NCBI GenBank assembly: GCA_963817135.1
Contig: CAWFNG010000015.1
Location: 1-64,000, forward strand
DNA length: 64,000 bases
Source: VAZQ01 sp963817135
Lineage (GTDB): Bacteria; Pseudomonadota; Alphaproteobacteria; Rhizobiales; Xanthobacteraceae
Direction of reading: 5' to 3'
A program made the translations under genes and the position numbers. Shown here piece by piece: positions 53,198-62,163 of the stretch; the stretch's first letter is position 1, and the number at the start of each line of letters is the position of its first letter. Under the pieces are notes generated by a model that was not told the DNA's origin, did no database searches, and saw only the letters and a list, made by a program, of their open reading frames with translations.

Positions 53198-54628
53198 CTA
53201 GGTGGCAATCGAAGCTTTGTCTTTTGTCACGGCAAGCCGCCGCAGGAGCTCACGTGCGAACTGCGAAAGCGAATCGTCGCGCGCGCCCATGACCACGATG
53301 CGATCGCCGCGACGGGCCAGCCTGACCAGCAAGTCGCCACAGGCGGCGCGGTCAGGAAAGGCAAAGGCCTTTCGACCCCGGCGCTGGATTTCGCAAGCAA
53401 TATCGTCACTACCGACACTGCGGTCCACCGTGCCGCCGAAATAAACGGGCTCGGGCATGACCAGAACGTCATCATCCTGCAACCCGCTTGCAAAGCAGTC
53501 CACGAAGGCGTCCCGCATCAAACGAATCGGGCCGTAGCCATGCGGCTGAAACATCAGCAGCAGGCGGCCGGGAAACGCGTGCATGGTTTCGAGCGTGGCC
53601 GATATCTTGTCGGGGTTGTGCGCGAAGTCATCGACCACGGTTATTTCATTGGCGACGCCCACGACCTCCAGTCGCCGACGGATGCCGCTGAATTCGCCCA
53701 GATGCGCCGCAGCCGCGACGAGGGCTACGCCGCATACCTTCGCGGCACTCAGAGCGGCGAGTGCGTTGGCCACATTATGCAGCCCGGGAACTTTCAGGGT
53801 CACCTCGGCGGCCTCAGCGGTATCGCGCGCCTTCACCTGGAAGGCGATTCCATTCGGCGACGGGACCGGTGAAGACGCGACGAGGTGGGCCTGCGCAGCA
53901 GCGAGGCTGTAGGTCACCGCTTGCCCCGGCTGCAAGCCGGCCATGAGCGCCGCGGTTTCTGCGTTATCGAGGTTCAGCACCACGGTCTGCGCCTTGGCAA
54001 TGAAACCGCGGAAAAGGGTGCGCAACTCGTCGAGCGGCTTATGGTCCAGGGAAATGTTGTTCACCACGGCGACGCGAGGCTGGAAAAACGCAAGCGAGCC
54101 GTCGCTCTCGTCCACTTCACTGACGAAAACCTCGCCCTCGCCGATCCTGGCGCTGGCAAAGGGCGAGCCCGTATCGATGAAGTTTTTCATATCCGCGCCG
54201 TTCATGATCGTTGGGCTCTTGCCGGCGCGGTACAGAATCCAGCCGAGCATCCCGACCGTGGTGGACTTACCGCTCGTGCCGGCGACACCGATGCCCAAGC
54301 CGGCAGAGTTGAAGAGTTCGGCGAGAAGCCTCGCGCGGGTGGTAACGGCGGCACCAATTCGGCGCGCGGCTTGTACGTCGGGGATCGTCTCCTCAACAGC
54401 AGAAGACGTGACCAGTATCTGCCCGACCCGGCTGACGCCACTGCCATCCTGCGGATGGAGCAGCACGCCGCGTGCGCGCAGAAAATCAAATCTTTCGGTA
54501 TTGCGTCCCTGGTCAAGCGCACGGTCAGAACCCTCAACCAGTCCGCCCCTCGCTTGGATGATCAAAGCGAGCGGGGTCATGCCGCTACCGCCGACGCCGC
54601 AAAAAAAGTAATCTCCGAGTTGGGACAT
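53198..54628 (-). CDS. mpl: Mur ligase family protein (UDP-N-acetylmuramate:tripeptide ligase-like)
   Basis: A 476-residue ligase. N-terminal Rossmann motif YFFCGVGGSGMTPLALIIQA, ATP-binding P-loop GVAGTSGKSTTVGMLGWILY, VNNISLDHKPLDEL, LKVPGLHNVANALAALSAAK, and the C-terminal VVDDFAHNPDKISATLE and FQPHGYGP. The family joins UDP-MurNAc to a peptide; Mpl recycles tripeptide, MurC adds L-alanine. The divergent LD-carboxypeptidase gene 35 bases away supports a recycling role. The start at 54628 is the family start; the frame is open far upstream through unrelated sequence. No other mur genes are near, against MurC. Confidence 0.85.
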   Translation of the reverse strand: MSQLGDYFFCGVGGSGMTPLALIIQARGGLVEGSDRALDQGRNTERFDFLRARGVLLHPQDGSGVSRVGQILVTSSAVEETIPDVQAARRIGAAVTTRARLLAELFNSAGLGIGVAGTSGKSTTVGMLGWILYRAGKSPTIMNGADMKNFIDTGSPFASARIGEGEVFVSEVDESDGSLAFFQPRVAVVNNISLDHKPLDELRTLFRGFIAKAQTVVLNLDNAETAALMAGLQPGQAVTYSLAAAQAHLVASSPVPSPNGIAFQVKARDTAEAAEVTLKVPGLHNVANALAALSAAKVCGVALVAAAAHLGEFSGIRRRLEVVGVANEITVVDDFAHNPDKISATLETMHAFPGRLLLMFQPHGYGPIRLMRDAFVDCFASGLQDDDVLVMPEPVYFGGTVDRSVGSDDIACEIQRRGRKAFAFPDRAACGDLLVRLARRGDRIVVMGARDDSLSQFARELLRRLAVTKDKASIAT

Positions 54629-54663
54629 TGGGCGAAATCTAGAAGGGTTGCTGATGAGTCGCA

Positions 54664-55536
54664 ATGCGGGCTGAAAAGAGGTGCAGGATCGGCGTGGTCG
54701 CGCCGGCTTCGCGCATGTCTGCGGAAGTTGCGCAGAGAGTACCGACGCTGGCCAGATCGCTGTACCCGGACAGGACGCCTGAGATCGTCTTCCACCCCCA
54801 GTGCTTTGCTTCGCACGGACATTTCGCTGGCGATGACGCAACGCGCGCCCAGGCCTTTCTCGACGTCGCCAATGACGAGCGCTACGACGCAGTCTGGTTC
54901 GCGCGCGGCGGTTACGGTTCGTGCCGCGTGGTGGAAGCGGCCATCTGCGGGTTGCGAGAGCCGTCCAGACGAAAAACCTACCTGGGCTACAGCGATGCCG
55001 GCGTGCTGCTTGCCGCCTTGTATCGGGCCGGGTACGCGGCCGTGGCGCACGGTCCCGTGGCGCAGGACATCCTCCGAGACGCGGGAGACGCAGCGGTTGA
55101 GCGAGCGCTCGCCTGGATGGTCGATCGTTCGCCCGCGGCGTTGGAGCCCACGGTGGGCCGCGTGCAGAAGACGGCAGCATTTAACATGACGGTCCTTGGC
55201 CAGATCCTTGGCACGCCGCTGCAACCTGACCTCGACGGACATGTGCTCATGTTGGAAGAGGTGGGGGAGGCAATGTACCGGATCGACAGGTCGCTGTTTC
55301 ACATCACCAGCAACCCCGGAATCAGGCGGGTGTCGGGCGTCATGCTTGGCCGTTGCACCGGCATCACCCCGAACAAACCGGATTTCGGAATGAACGAAGA
55401 AGAAATCGCCCGTTACTGGTGCCAGAGGTCCGGGATTGCATGGCTGGGACGCGCCGACATTGGGCATGATACCGACAACAAGGTTGTTCCCTTCGGCTCG
55501 ACACCCAGCGCATTGCGGGATAGGCTTGAAACCTAG
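54664..55536 (+). CDS. ldcA: LD-carboxypeptidase (S66 family)
   Basis: A 290-residue serine peptidase that removes the terminal D-alanine from muropeptide tetrapeptides in the cytoplasm. Seen: RIGVVAPASRMSAEVAQRV, DAVWFARGGYGSCRVVEAAI, the nucleophile region YLGYSDAGVLLAALYRAGY, AVAHGPVAQD, and the glutamate segment HVLMLEEVGEAMYRIDRSLF. Divergent from the mpl-like gene, a functional pairing: tetrapeptide trimming followed by re-ligation of tripeptide. Confidence 0.9.
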   Translation: MRAEKRCRIGVVAPASRMSAEVAQRVPTLARSLYPDRTPEIVFHPQCFASHGHFAGDDATRAQAFLDVANDERYDAVWFARGGYGSCRVVEAAICGLREPSRRKTYLGYSDAGVLLAALYRAGYAAVAHGPVAQDILRDAGDAAVERALAWMVDRSPAALEPTVGRVQKTAAFNMTVLGQILGTPLQPDLDGHVLMLEEVGEAMYRIDRSLFHITSNPGIRRVSGVMLGRCTGITPNKPDFGMNEEEIARYWCQRSGIAWLGRADIGHDTDNKVVPFGSTPSALRDRLET

Positions 55537-55557
55537 TCTAAGAGTTGGGAGATCCCT

Positions 55558-55845
55558 ATGGAACAGATTTTGATCAACCTCGTTGCCGGGGCGCTTGGCG
55601 GCGTTGGCGCAGGCAAATCATCGCCAACCTTTAATCTCGGTATGATCGGCAATATCGTTTCCGGTCTGGTCGGAGGCGGGGTACTCGGCCAGATCGTTAC
55701 GTTATTGCTGCCGTCGGTTATGGCCGCAGTGCAGTCGGGCAATCTGAGCATCGGCGGCATCATCTCACAGGCGATTGCCGGCGGCGCCGGCGGCGCCATA
55801 CTCACGGCGATCATTGGCGCAATCAAGAACAAAGCAGCTGCCTGA
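55558..55845 (+). CDS. Small glycine-rich membrane-associated hypothetical protein
   Basis: A 95-residue protein made of glycine/isoleucine/leucine-rich hydrophobic segments (MIGNIVSGLVGGGVLGQIVT, IISQAIAGGAGGAILTAIIG). Two or three possible membrane helices. I recall similar hypothetical proteins in Bradyrhizobium relatives, without known function. It starts 21 bases after ldcA and may be co-transcribed. Confidence 0.65.
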   Translation: MEQILINLVAGALGGVGAGKSSPTFNLGMIGNIVSGLVGGGVLGQIVTLLLPSVMAAVQSGNLSIGGIISQAIAGGAGGAILTAIIGAIKNKAAA

Positions 55846-55848
55846 CTA

Positions 55849-56400
55849 CTAGACGACCTGAAGGCCGGCGTTCTTCAGATTGAATTTGACGCCGAAGAAC
55901 CCGTTCGGTTGCCAACCGGCGTAGGCGAGGAACCGCGCGCTCACATACGAGACGAACGGCAGCCGCCAGCAGCCGAGACTGATGATCGACCACTTGAGCC
56001 CGGTGCGCGGAGGGTCGAGGTCGTCGTAGGTCGTCCACATTACCGGCGTGAGACCACGGACGGTGAAATTGCGGTCGCACACGCCGAAGACGTAGTTGCC
56101 GGCGTTCTGGAATGGATTGCGAAGATACCAGCAGGTCAACCGCAGCAGGAAATTCTGTCCGGGATTATACCAATCGGGCGGCGTCGCCTCGTACTCGTTG
56201 AGGAACCACCAAACCAGATTCAATTTCTTGTAGAGCGGAAACTTCTGCCGGCCTTCGACAAGCACCGCTTCGACGCCATTCTCGACCGTCAACGTGTTGT
56301 AAGTCTCGGTCAGGCTGGGCAGCGGGCTGCGCGGCTGGAAGATGCACGCCACCACACACACAGCGAGGTACGCGCAAAGCACGGCAGCGATGGGTTCCAT
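55849..56400 (-). CDS. Hypothetical protein, family not recognised
   Basis: A 183-residue protein with one N-terminal hydrophobic helix (IAAVLCAYLAVCVVACIF) and a tryptophan/tyrosine-rich soluble part (NLVWWFLNEYEATPPDWYNP, FLLRLTCWYLRNPFQNAGNY). Well-formed coding sequence with an unusual aromatic content that reminds me of phage-encoded membrane proteins, but no phage genes are near. Convergent with the preceding small gene, stop to stop only three bases apart. Confidence 0.6.
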   Translation of the reverse strand: MEPIAAVLCAYLAVCVVACIFQPRSPLPSLTETYNTLTVENGVEAVLVEGRQKFPLYKKLNLVWWFLNEYEATPPDWYNPGQNFLLRLTCWYLRNPFQNAGNYVFGVCDRNFTVRGLTPVMWTTYDDLDPPRTGLKWSIISLGCWRLPFVSYVSARFLAYAGWQPNGFFGVKFNLKNAGLQVV

Positions 56401-56430
56401 TTCATTTCCTCAGCAGATCAAGCATGGTTT

Positions 56431-57444
56431 TCATTTGATCTTCGGTCGCACCTCTTCGGCAAACATTTGCATCTGATCGAGAAACTCGGGCACGCTATTT
56501 GCGGCGATGAAAAGCCCGAGGAAATGCGTTACACCGGCTTCGCGGAATGCATTCGCGCGCTCCACTACCGTCTCTATGCTGCCGATTAAATTGATGTCTT
56601 CGGAGCGCAAGGAACGTTGGTCCTTCAAAGTCGATTTCTTAAGCGATTCGAAGTGTTTGTACATCTGGCTCTGTCTATACCGCGCAATCGCTTGTTCCTG
56701 ATCGCGTCCCAGGTGAACGACGTATTGCGGGGCGATCTGCATTTTGGAGAAGTCGCGTCCAGCAGCTTCGGTCAGTGCTTTTAACTCGCCGACCATGCGC
56801 TTGAGTGCATCCAACGGCAGTCCAGCTGGAACCCAGCCATCGGCAGATTGCGCAGTCCGCCGCAGCTGGTTTGGATTGTTGCCTCCGACGTAGATCGGCA
56901 GATGCTGCTGTTTCGGCTTGGGCGACAGCTCGACGTCCTTGAACTTATAGTATTTCCCGGCGAATGATGCCGTGCGCTCGGAAAACAGCAGTTGCAGGGC
57001 CTTTACACCCTCCTCAACCATATCGCCGCGATGCACGCGTACCCCGGGATTGAGAGCCTCGAATTCTTCGCGGTAAGCGCCAACCCCGACACCGATCTCC
57101 ACGCGACCGTTGCTGAGTTGGTCAAGTGTGGCAATCTGCTTCGCCGTCACCACGATGTCGCGGCGCATAGGAAGGACGAGCACGCCCGTACCGAAGCGGA
57201 GTTTGGTCGTCTGCGGAGCAAGAAAAGCATATGTGACCAGCGGCTCCCAAAAGCGGGGCGGGACAGGAAATTCGGCACGCACGTAGTGCTGGGTCGTCAT
57301 GTGATCGTTGCCCCAAATCGAATGGTACGCCAGCGCTTCCGCATGCTTTGCGATCCGGATGAGGTTTTCCGGATCGGAAAAGGGAATCGGATAGGTAAGC
57401 CCCTCCATCCCGGTCGGGAATCCAATGCTGAAAAGCAGACTCAT
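56431..57444 (-). CDS. LLM class flavin-dependent oxidoreductase
   Basis: A 337-residue luciferase-like monooxygenase: LIRIAKHAEALAYHSIWGND, LAPQTTKLRFGTGVLVLPMR, TLDQLSNGRVEIGVGVGAYR, EEGVKALQLLFSERTASFAG and LPIYVGGNNPNQLRRTAQSA. The start at 57444 is preferred over a TTG two codons upstream. Last gene of the long minus-strand block (cox-binding protein-LivH-LivMG-LivF-LLM), 14 bases after livF, which suggests oxidation of the compound imported by the ABC system. Confidence 0.9.
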   Translation of the reverse strand: MSLLFSIGFPTGMEGLTYPIPFSDPENLIRIAKHAEALAYHSIWGNDHMTTQHYVRAEFPVPPRFWEPLVTYAFLAPQTTKLRFGTGVLVLPMRRDIVVTAKQIATLDQLSNGRVEIGVGVGAYREEFEALNPGVRVHRGDMVEEGVKALQLLFSERTASFAGKYYKFKDVELSPKPKQQHLPIYVGGNNPNQLRRTAQSADGWVPAGLPLDALKRMVGELKALTEAAGRDFSKMQIAPQYVVHLGRDQEQAIARYRQSQMYKHFESLKKSTLKDQRSLRSEDINLIGSIETVVERANAFREAGVTHFLGLFIAANSVPEFLDQMQMFAEEVRPKIK

Positions 57445-57458
57445 CTCCAAATCCTGAT

Positions 57459-58166
57459 TTATTGTTCGCCGAAGTAGACGCGGGCAGCCTCATTACGATC
57501 GGTTGCTTCCTTCATCGATCCCTGCCAGGCCAGAGCACCTGCAGCAAGCATACAGCATCGCTCTCCAATGGAGCGTGCGATCTCCATGTTCTGCTCCACA
57601 AGCAGGATGGCAACCCCGCTCTGCCGAATCCGGTCGATGGCGGGAATTAGCGCGCGCGTGATGCCTGAGGAGAGGCCCGCGGAGGGCTCATCCAGCAGCA
57701 GCAGCTTCGGATTGGTCACCAGGGCGCGTCCAATCGCCAGCATCTGTTGTTCGCCGCCCGACAGCGAACCCGCCAATTGACGGCATCGCTCCTTCAAGAC
57801 GGGAAACAAGTCGTAAATGATTGTAAGCGCGAGCGGTTCGCGTCCTTGGGCAGCCGTCATTCCGGCAATCAAAGTTTCCTCCACCGAGAACGTCGGAAAC
57901 AGCTCTCGCCATTGCGGGACCAGGGCCAAGCCCTTGCGCACGATTGCGCTGGCATTCAATGCTGAAATGTCCTCGCCGAAGAATTCCACTTTGCCGCGCT
58001 GCTTCGGCAGCAGTCCCGCTATTGCCTCTACCGCCGACGTCTTGCCGGCGCCGTTTGCTCCAAGCAGGACCAGGGCCTCTCCGCTCTCGATTGCCAGACT
58101 GAGATCATGGACCGCAACCACATGGCCATAGGTCACGCGTAAATTCGTCACGCGCAGCGCCGTCAT
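57459..58166 (-). CDS. livF: Branched-chain-type ABC transporter ATP-binding protein (LivF)
   Basis: A 235-residue ATPase: Walker A LGANGAGKTS, Q-loop-like LVPQWRELFPTFSVEET, signature GSLSGGEQQMLAIGRAL, Walker B LLLLDEPSAGLS, and VAILLVEQNMEIARSI, the LivF hallmark. The start overlaps the LivMG stop by four bases. Part of a complete HAAT-family importer. Confidence 0.93.
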   Translation of the reverse strand: MTALRVTNLRVTYGHVVAVHDLSLAIESGEALVLLGANGAGKTSAVEAIAGLLPKQRGKVEFFGEDISALNASAIVRKGLALVPQWRELFPTFSVEETLIAGMTAAQGREPLALTIIYDLFPVLKERCRQLAGSLSGGEQQMLAIGRALVTNPKLLLLDEPSAGLSSGITRALIPAIDRIRQSGVAILLVEQNMEIARSIGERCCMLAAGALAWQGSMKEATDRNEAARVYFGEQ

Positions 58167-59947
58167 GCAGCGGCCTCTTCGCCGAAGTACAACTGTCTTA
58201 CGATCGGCATGGAAATTACCTCGGCAGGGGCGCCTTCCGCCACGATCGCACCGCCCCCCATCACCGACAGAGTACGGCAGAGCTTTGCGACGAACGGAAT
58301 GTTGTGCTCTACGACGAGCATCGCAATTCCATGCGCGCCGTTGATGCGCAGGAGCAGATGCCGGAGTTCTTCGGCCTCCGATTCGGAGAGGCCCGAGACC
58401 GGCTCATCGAGCAGAATCAGTTTCGGCGCGGAGACGATCGCGCGCGCAAGCTCAAGCCGCCGCTGATCGCCAAGCGACAATGCCGCAGCCGGAGACTGCG
58501 CCTGGTCGGCAAGCCCCACCGCGTCGAGACTGATCAGAGCCTCCCGGCGCGCGGCAGCTGCCCCCAGGCCCCCGATAAATGTACCGATGCTCTGGGTGAT
58601 CGATTGAGCGACAGCATTATGCCCTCTTCCGATGATCACGTTGTCAACACAGGAGAGCTGGCCGAATATCGCCACATGCTGAAATGTTCGCGTGATGCCT
58701 AAGTGGATACGGTCGCGCGCTTGCAGGTCGAGCAGCGAAGTTCCGGCAAATTCAACCCGTCCAAGGTCAGCGGGCAGGAACCCGGAGATGATGTTAAACA
58801 GCGACGTCTTGCCGGCGCCATTCGGGCCGATCAGGCCGTGAATGCCGCCTGCAGGAACCACAAGCCCGGCGTGATCCACCGCATGGAGCGCTTCGAAGTG
58901 CTTATCCACCCCTTCGACGCGCAAAAGCGCTTCTGCCGGCGGCGGCGGCGAGCGTACAAACTCCGCCGCTCGCGCGATAGGCTGTGCTGCACGCCTGGCA
59001 ATACCCCGCTTCAAGCGGGTATTGACGCGCCCGAGCAGTCCGGCAAGCCCTTCCGGGAAGAACATCACAACCACAATGACCAGCGCGGCAAAGAAAAGCT
59101 CTTGATAGTCGGCGACTGGCCGCAGGAGTTCCGGCAGGGTTCTCAGTGCTCCGCCGCCGAGCAGCCCACCCCACGCCGAGTACATTCCGCCGACGATGGG
59201 ATAGGCAAGCATGAAAATGGACTGAAGCACCCCGAAGCTGTCGGGATCGAGAATTCTGATCCGCGGCGCAGCGAGAGCCCCAGCGAACGCAATCGCAATC
59301 GAACTGATCACGAACGCAGCAGTCAAGTAGCCGGCAACGCTCACGCCAAAGGCTTCCGCCGCGATCTCGTTGCTGGCTGCAGCCTGCAGGTTCTTGCCAA
59401 AAGGGCCGCGTACCAAGATCGTAAGAAAGAGAACGGCAAGCGCAGAAAGCGCTCCTATAAGAACCAGAAAATCGCCGTCTGTCGCGATGTGCCACCCGAA
59501 GATGCTGGGGCGCGGCACGTGAATCCCTTCGGCTCCCCCGGTCAGCCATTTGGATTCCCGGATCAGTATGATGCACACACTCTGGAAGACGAGAGTGACC
59601 ATCGCAAGATTATGTCCGCGGAAGCGCGTGCCGGGCAAAGCAATCATCCATCCTGCCGCCGCGCCGGCCAGAACGGCCAGCAGCAATGTCGCAGCATACG
59701 GAATACCAAGATGAACCATTGACAGCGTCGAAGTGTAAGCGCCGATCGCCATCACCGAACCCGAGGCCAAGGTGATACAACGACCGAGTCCGACGAGCAC
59801 TACCAGAGCGACGCCGATGACCATCGAGATGAGGGTAATGGCCAAGACATATTTCGGATAGTTGTCGAGCGGCACTCCGATGACGACGCACAGAACAATA
59901 AAAACGGCCGGTCCGACCGCAGAAATCCGCAACCGCCGCTCAGACAC
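58163..59947 (-). CDS. Branched-chain-type ABC transporter LivM-LivG fusion (permease plus ATPase)
   Basis: A 594-residue fusion. Residues 1-320 are a LivM permease with the core SGSVMAIGAYTSTLSMVHLG, ALPGTRFRGHNLAMVTLVFQ and GGMYSAWGGLLGGGALRTLP. Residues 345-594 are a LivG ATPase: Walker A GLIGPNGAGKTSLFNIISG, GITRTFQHVAIFGQ, signature ALSLGDQRRLELARAIV, Walker B LILLDEPVSGLSE. The linker is about 25 residues and proline-rich. Such fusions occur in Rhizobiales. Overlaps livH by eight bases. Confidence 0.92.
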   Translation of the reverse strand: MSERRLRISAVGPAVFIVLCVVIGVPLDNYPKYVLAITLISMVIGVALVVLVGLGRCITLASGSVMAIGAYTSTLSMVHLGIPYAATLLLAVLAGAAAGWMIALPGTRFRGHNLAMVTLVFQSVCIILIRESKWLTGGAEGIHVPRPSIFGWHIATDGDFLVLIGALSALAVLFLTILVRGPFGKNLQAAASNEIAAEAFGVSVAGYLTAAFVISSIAIAFAGALAAPRIRILDPDSFGVLQSIFMLAYPIVGGMYSAWGGLLGGGALRTLPELLRPVADYQELFFAALVIVVVMFFPEGLAGLLGRVNTRLKRGIARRAAQPIARAAEFVRSPPPPAEALLRVEGVDKHFEALHAVDHAGLVVPAGGIHGLIGPNGAGKTSLFNIISGFLPADLGRVEFAGTSLLDLQARDRIHLGITRTFQHVAIFGQLSCVDNVIIGRGHNAVAQSITQSIGTFIGGLGAAAARREALISLDAVGLADQAQSPAAALSLGDQRRLELARAIVSAPKLILLDEPVSGLSESEAEELRHLLLRINGAHGIAMLVVEHNIPFVAKLCRTLSVMGGGAIVAEGAPAEVISMPIVRQLYFGEEAAA

Positions 59948-60818
59948 GTCGGGGAGCCCTCTCCGGAAAGAGACCCTCCGGCCGCCACATCAACACAAAG
60001 AAAAGCAGTATGAAGCTCACGCAGTTCTTCATCGCGCTTGAGACATACGCCGCAGCGAGACTTTCTGTAACGCCGAGCAACAGGCCGCCGAGAATTGCCC
60101 CGCGCAGGCTGTCAAAACCGCCAAGGACACCGGCGACGAAGCCGGAAGTGATCACTGCAATGGACAGCTCCACGGATACGCCGCTGACGGGCGCGATGAA
60201 CACACCGGTGAGACCGGCTAATGCCCCTCCCAGGAACCAGGCGAACATGTATACGCGATCCACGGAATAGCCGCAGAGCTGCGCGCCGCGAATGTTCGAT
60301 GCCATGGCACGCATTCCACGCCCGATTTTTCCGTGCAGAAAGAGCATTACGCACGCAAGCGCAGTCACGAGAGCGCCCGCGATAACCCATACCGTTTCCT
60401 GGGTGACGATCACCCGTCCGACAATGAACGGCATGCCCACAAACATCCCCGGGACCGCCAGGAGCTCGGTGTTATAGGTCAGCCGGAACGCCTCAGCCAA
60501 AGCGATCCCGAGAAAAACCGTGGCGATTACCACCGTGAACAGGTCCGCCCGGCGAAGCGGGCGCAAGATGAGGAACTCGATCAGGGCGGCTGCCGATCCG
60601 ATCAATGGCGGAATGAGCAGGTACGCAATGAAATACGGCCACTGCCAATGCACGACGATCAGAAAGCTGGCGAAGGCCCCAAGCATGGCGAACGCGCCAT
60701 GGGCAAAATTGACAGTTTTGGTGGCCTTGTGGATGACAACGAGGCCAAGCGCGGTCAGGGCGTAGATTGCCCCGAATTTGATTCCCGCAATCAGAACCTG
60801 GCCGAACTCTGCAAGCAC
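59940..60818 (-). CDS. livH: Branched-chain-type ABC transporter permease (LivH)
   Basis: A 292-residue permease: IYALTALGLVVIHKATKTVN, FAHGAFAMLGAFASFLIV, RGMRAMASNIRGAQLCGYSV and the conserved GGFDSLRGAILGGLLLGVTE. Eight or so membrane helices. Ten bases after the binding-protein gene, in one operon. Confidence 0.93.
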   Translation of the reverse strand: MLAEFGQVLIAGIKFGAIYALTALGLVVIHKATKTVNFAHGAFAMLGAFASFLIVVHWQWPYFIAYLLIPPLIGSAAALIEFLILRPLRRADLFTVVIATVFLGIALAEAFRLTYNTELLAVPGMFVGMPFIVGRVIVTQETVWVIAGALVTALACVMLFLHGKIGRGMRAMASNIRGAQLCGYSVDRVYMFAWFLGGALAGLTGVFIAPVSGVSVELSIAVITSGFVAGVLGGFDSLRGAILGGLLLGVTESLAAAYVSSAMKNCVSFILLFFVLMWRPEGLFPERAPRRV

Positions 60819-60828
60819 CCCTTAGTCC

Positions 60829-62040
60829 TCACGGCTTATCGAGGACGCGATAAACTTCCCACTGTCCATTCTTCACGATCGCTGCACCGAGGCGGAAATT
60901 TCCCTGGTGATCGGTCGGCGTGAAGCTTTCCGGGAACGTGACGTCAAGCCCGCCAAGCTTGGTCGGGCCGGCAGCTTGCAGGTGCGACCAGGCATCCAGC
61001 AGCTTCTCTCGCGTCAATTGGCAGCCGGTTCCTTGCAGCGCAAGCGCCATGACGTAAGCGGACCCGTACGCAATCATGTCATAATTATTCGGGCGGCCCT
61101 GCGGCATTGAGCCGAGAAGAGTTTTCAAGCGGTTCTCGAACTCACGGACGGATTCGCTCTGACCGGGGAAATAAGGCGTGTTGAAATAACCGCGAATGCC
61201 GTCTGCGTTGCCGATAATCGGGATTATGGCTCGGCTTACAGCGGAGCCGTCGAGCACCCAGCGCACATTCGACAGGCCCAGCTCCCGCGCCTGCTTTATC
61301 GCGAAGCCGGCTTCTGAAAAGCTGCCGAGAATGAGAACGGCATCTACCTGCGCCCGTGTCAATGACACCAGTTGCGAAGTAAAATCCCGCGCAGATTGGT
61401 CGAATTGCTCAACGATGTAATTGGCCTTTTTTTCCTTCAGGACGTCTTCAACGGCCTTGAGGGTGGCCTGCGGAAAGGCATACGTGCCTGCCAGGATGCC
61501 GAACTTCTTGGGCAGGTAACCTTCGTCATAGAACATGCTTATAAGGTCGCGACTTGCCACCTCGACCGGTACTATTGCCCCATGAAAAACATTCTTCGCG
61601 AACGGCTCGCGGATGATCGGCGTTGAGCCATAAAGATTGTAGGTAGGAACACCGACCTCGCGCACATAATCGGCGGCGGCGGCAGCACCGGTGCTGCCCG
61701 ATGCCAAAACCAGAATGAAAGCCTTGTCCTGCTCGGCCAGTTTCTTGACGGCGGCAAGGCTCTCCGCGGGTGTCGAAGCATGTTCAAATTGCAGGCGCAG
61801 CTTGCGCCCGCATACGCCGTCTTTATTGATCTCATTGAACCCCAGCGTCATGCCGTCGCGTCCCGGCGTTCCGATAAACGCCAGGGGTCCGGTCAAAGCA
61901 CCGATTGCTCCGATAGTAATCTCGGTGGCAGAAACTCCAGCCTCCTGCGCATGCGCAGAAGGCGCGAAGCGGGTGAATTGCACCGCGACCAGCGCAAGTA
62001 TGATCGCATACGAACGTATGTGGAGGACCGCAGGGAACAT
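60829..62040 (-). CDS. Branched-chain-type ABC transporter substrate-binding protein
   Basis: A 403-residue type I periplasmic binding protein with signal peptide (LHIRSYAIILALVAVQFT to SAHA). Peripla_BP_6 features: ITIGAIGALTGPLAFIGTPG, GRKLRLQFEHASTPAESLAA, VPTYNLYGSTPIIREPFAKN, LTRAQVDAVLILGSFSEAG and YDMIAYGSAYVMALALQGTG. GAGGAGAGG precedes the start at 62040. The ligand is probably the substrate of the co-located cox and LLM enzymes; amino acids, amides, urea and aromatics are all known for the family. Confidence 0.93.
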   Translation of the reverse strand: MFPAVLHIRSYAIILALVAVQFTRFAPSAHAQEAGVSATEITIGAIGALTGPLAFIGTPGRDGMTLGFNEINKDGVCGRKLRLQFEHASTPAESLAAVKKLAEQDKAFILVLASGSTGAAAAADYVREVGVPTYNLYGSTPIIREPFAKNVFHGAIVPVEVASRDLISMFYDEGYLPKKFGILAGTYAFPQATLKAVEDVLKEKKANYIVEQFDQSARDFTSQLVSLTRAQVDAVLILGSFSEAGFAIKQARELGLSNVRWVLDGSAVSRAIIPIIGNADGIRGYFNTPYFPGQSESVREFENRLKTLLGSMPQGRPNNYDMIAYGSAYVMALALQGTGCQLTREKLLDAWSHLQAAGPTKLGGLDVTFPESFTPTDHQGNFRLGAAIVKNGQWEVYRVLDKP

Positions 62041-62118
62041 GAACCTCTCCTCTTTAAGTCGGGCCGTTTGCCGAAAAGCATGTACCGATGAAATTGAACC
62101 GCGCTCGCGGTGGTTTAC

Positions 62119-62137
62119 CTCTCCCCGGAGGGGAGAG
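62119..62137. repeat. Intergenic palindrome (CTCTCCCC ... GGGGAGAG)
   Basis: An 8-bp perfect stem with a three-base loop in the 123-bp gap between the cox fusion gene and the binding-protein gene. Same style as 21084-21106. Confidence 0.65.
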
Positions 62138-62163
62138 AAGAACCACGCGCCAATCTCAGCCAC

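Noticed and set aside
53885..55189. 434-codon plus-strand ORF
   Set aside because: Antisense to the mpl-like gene and then out of frame with ldcA; GC-rich shadow.
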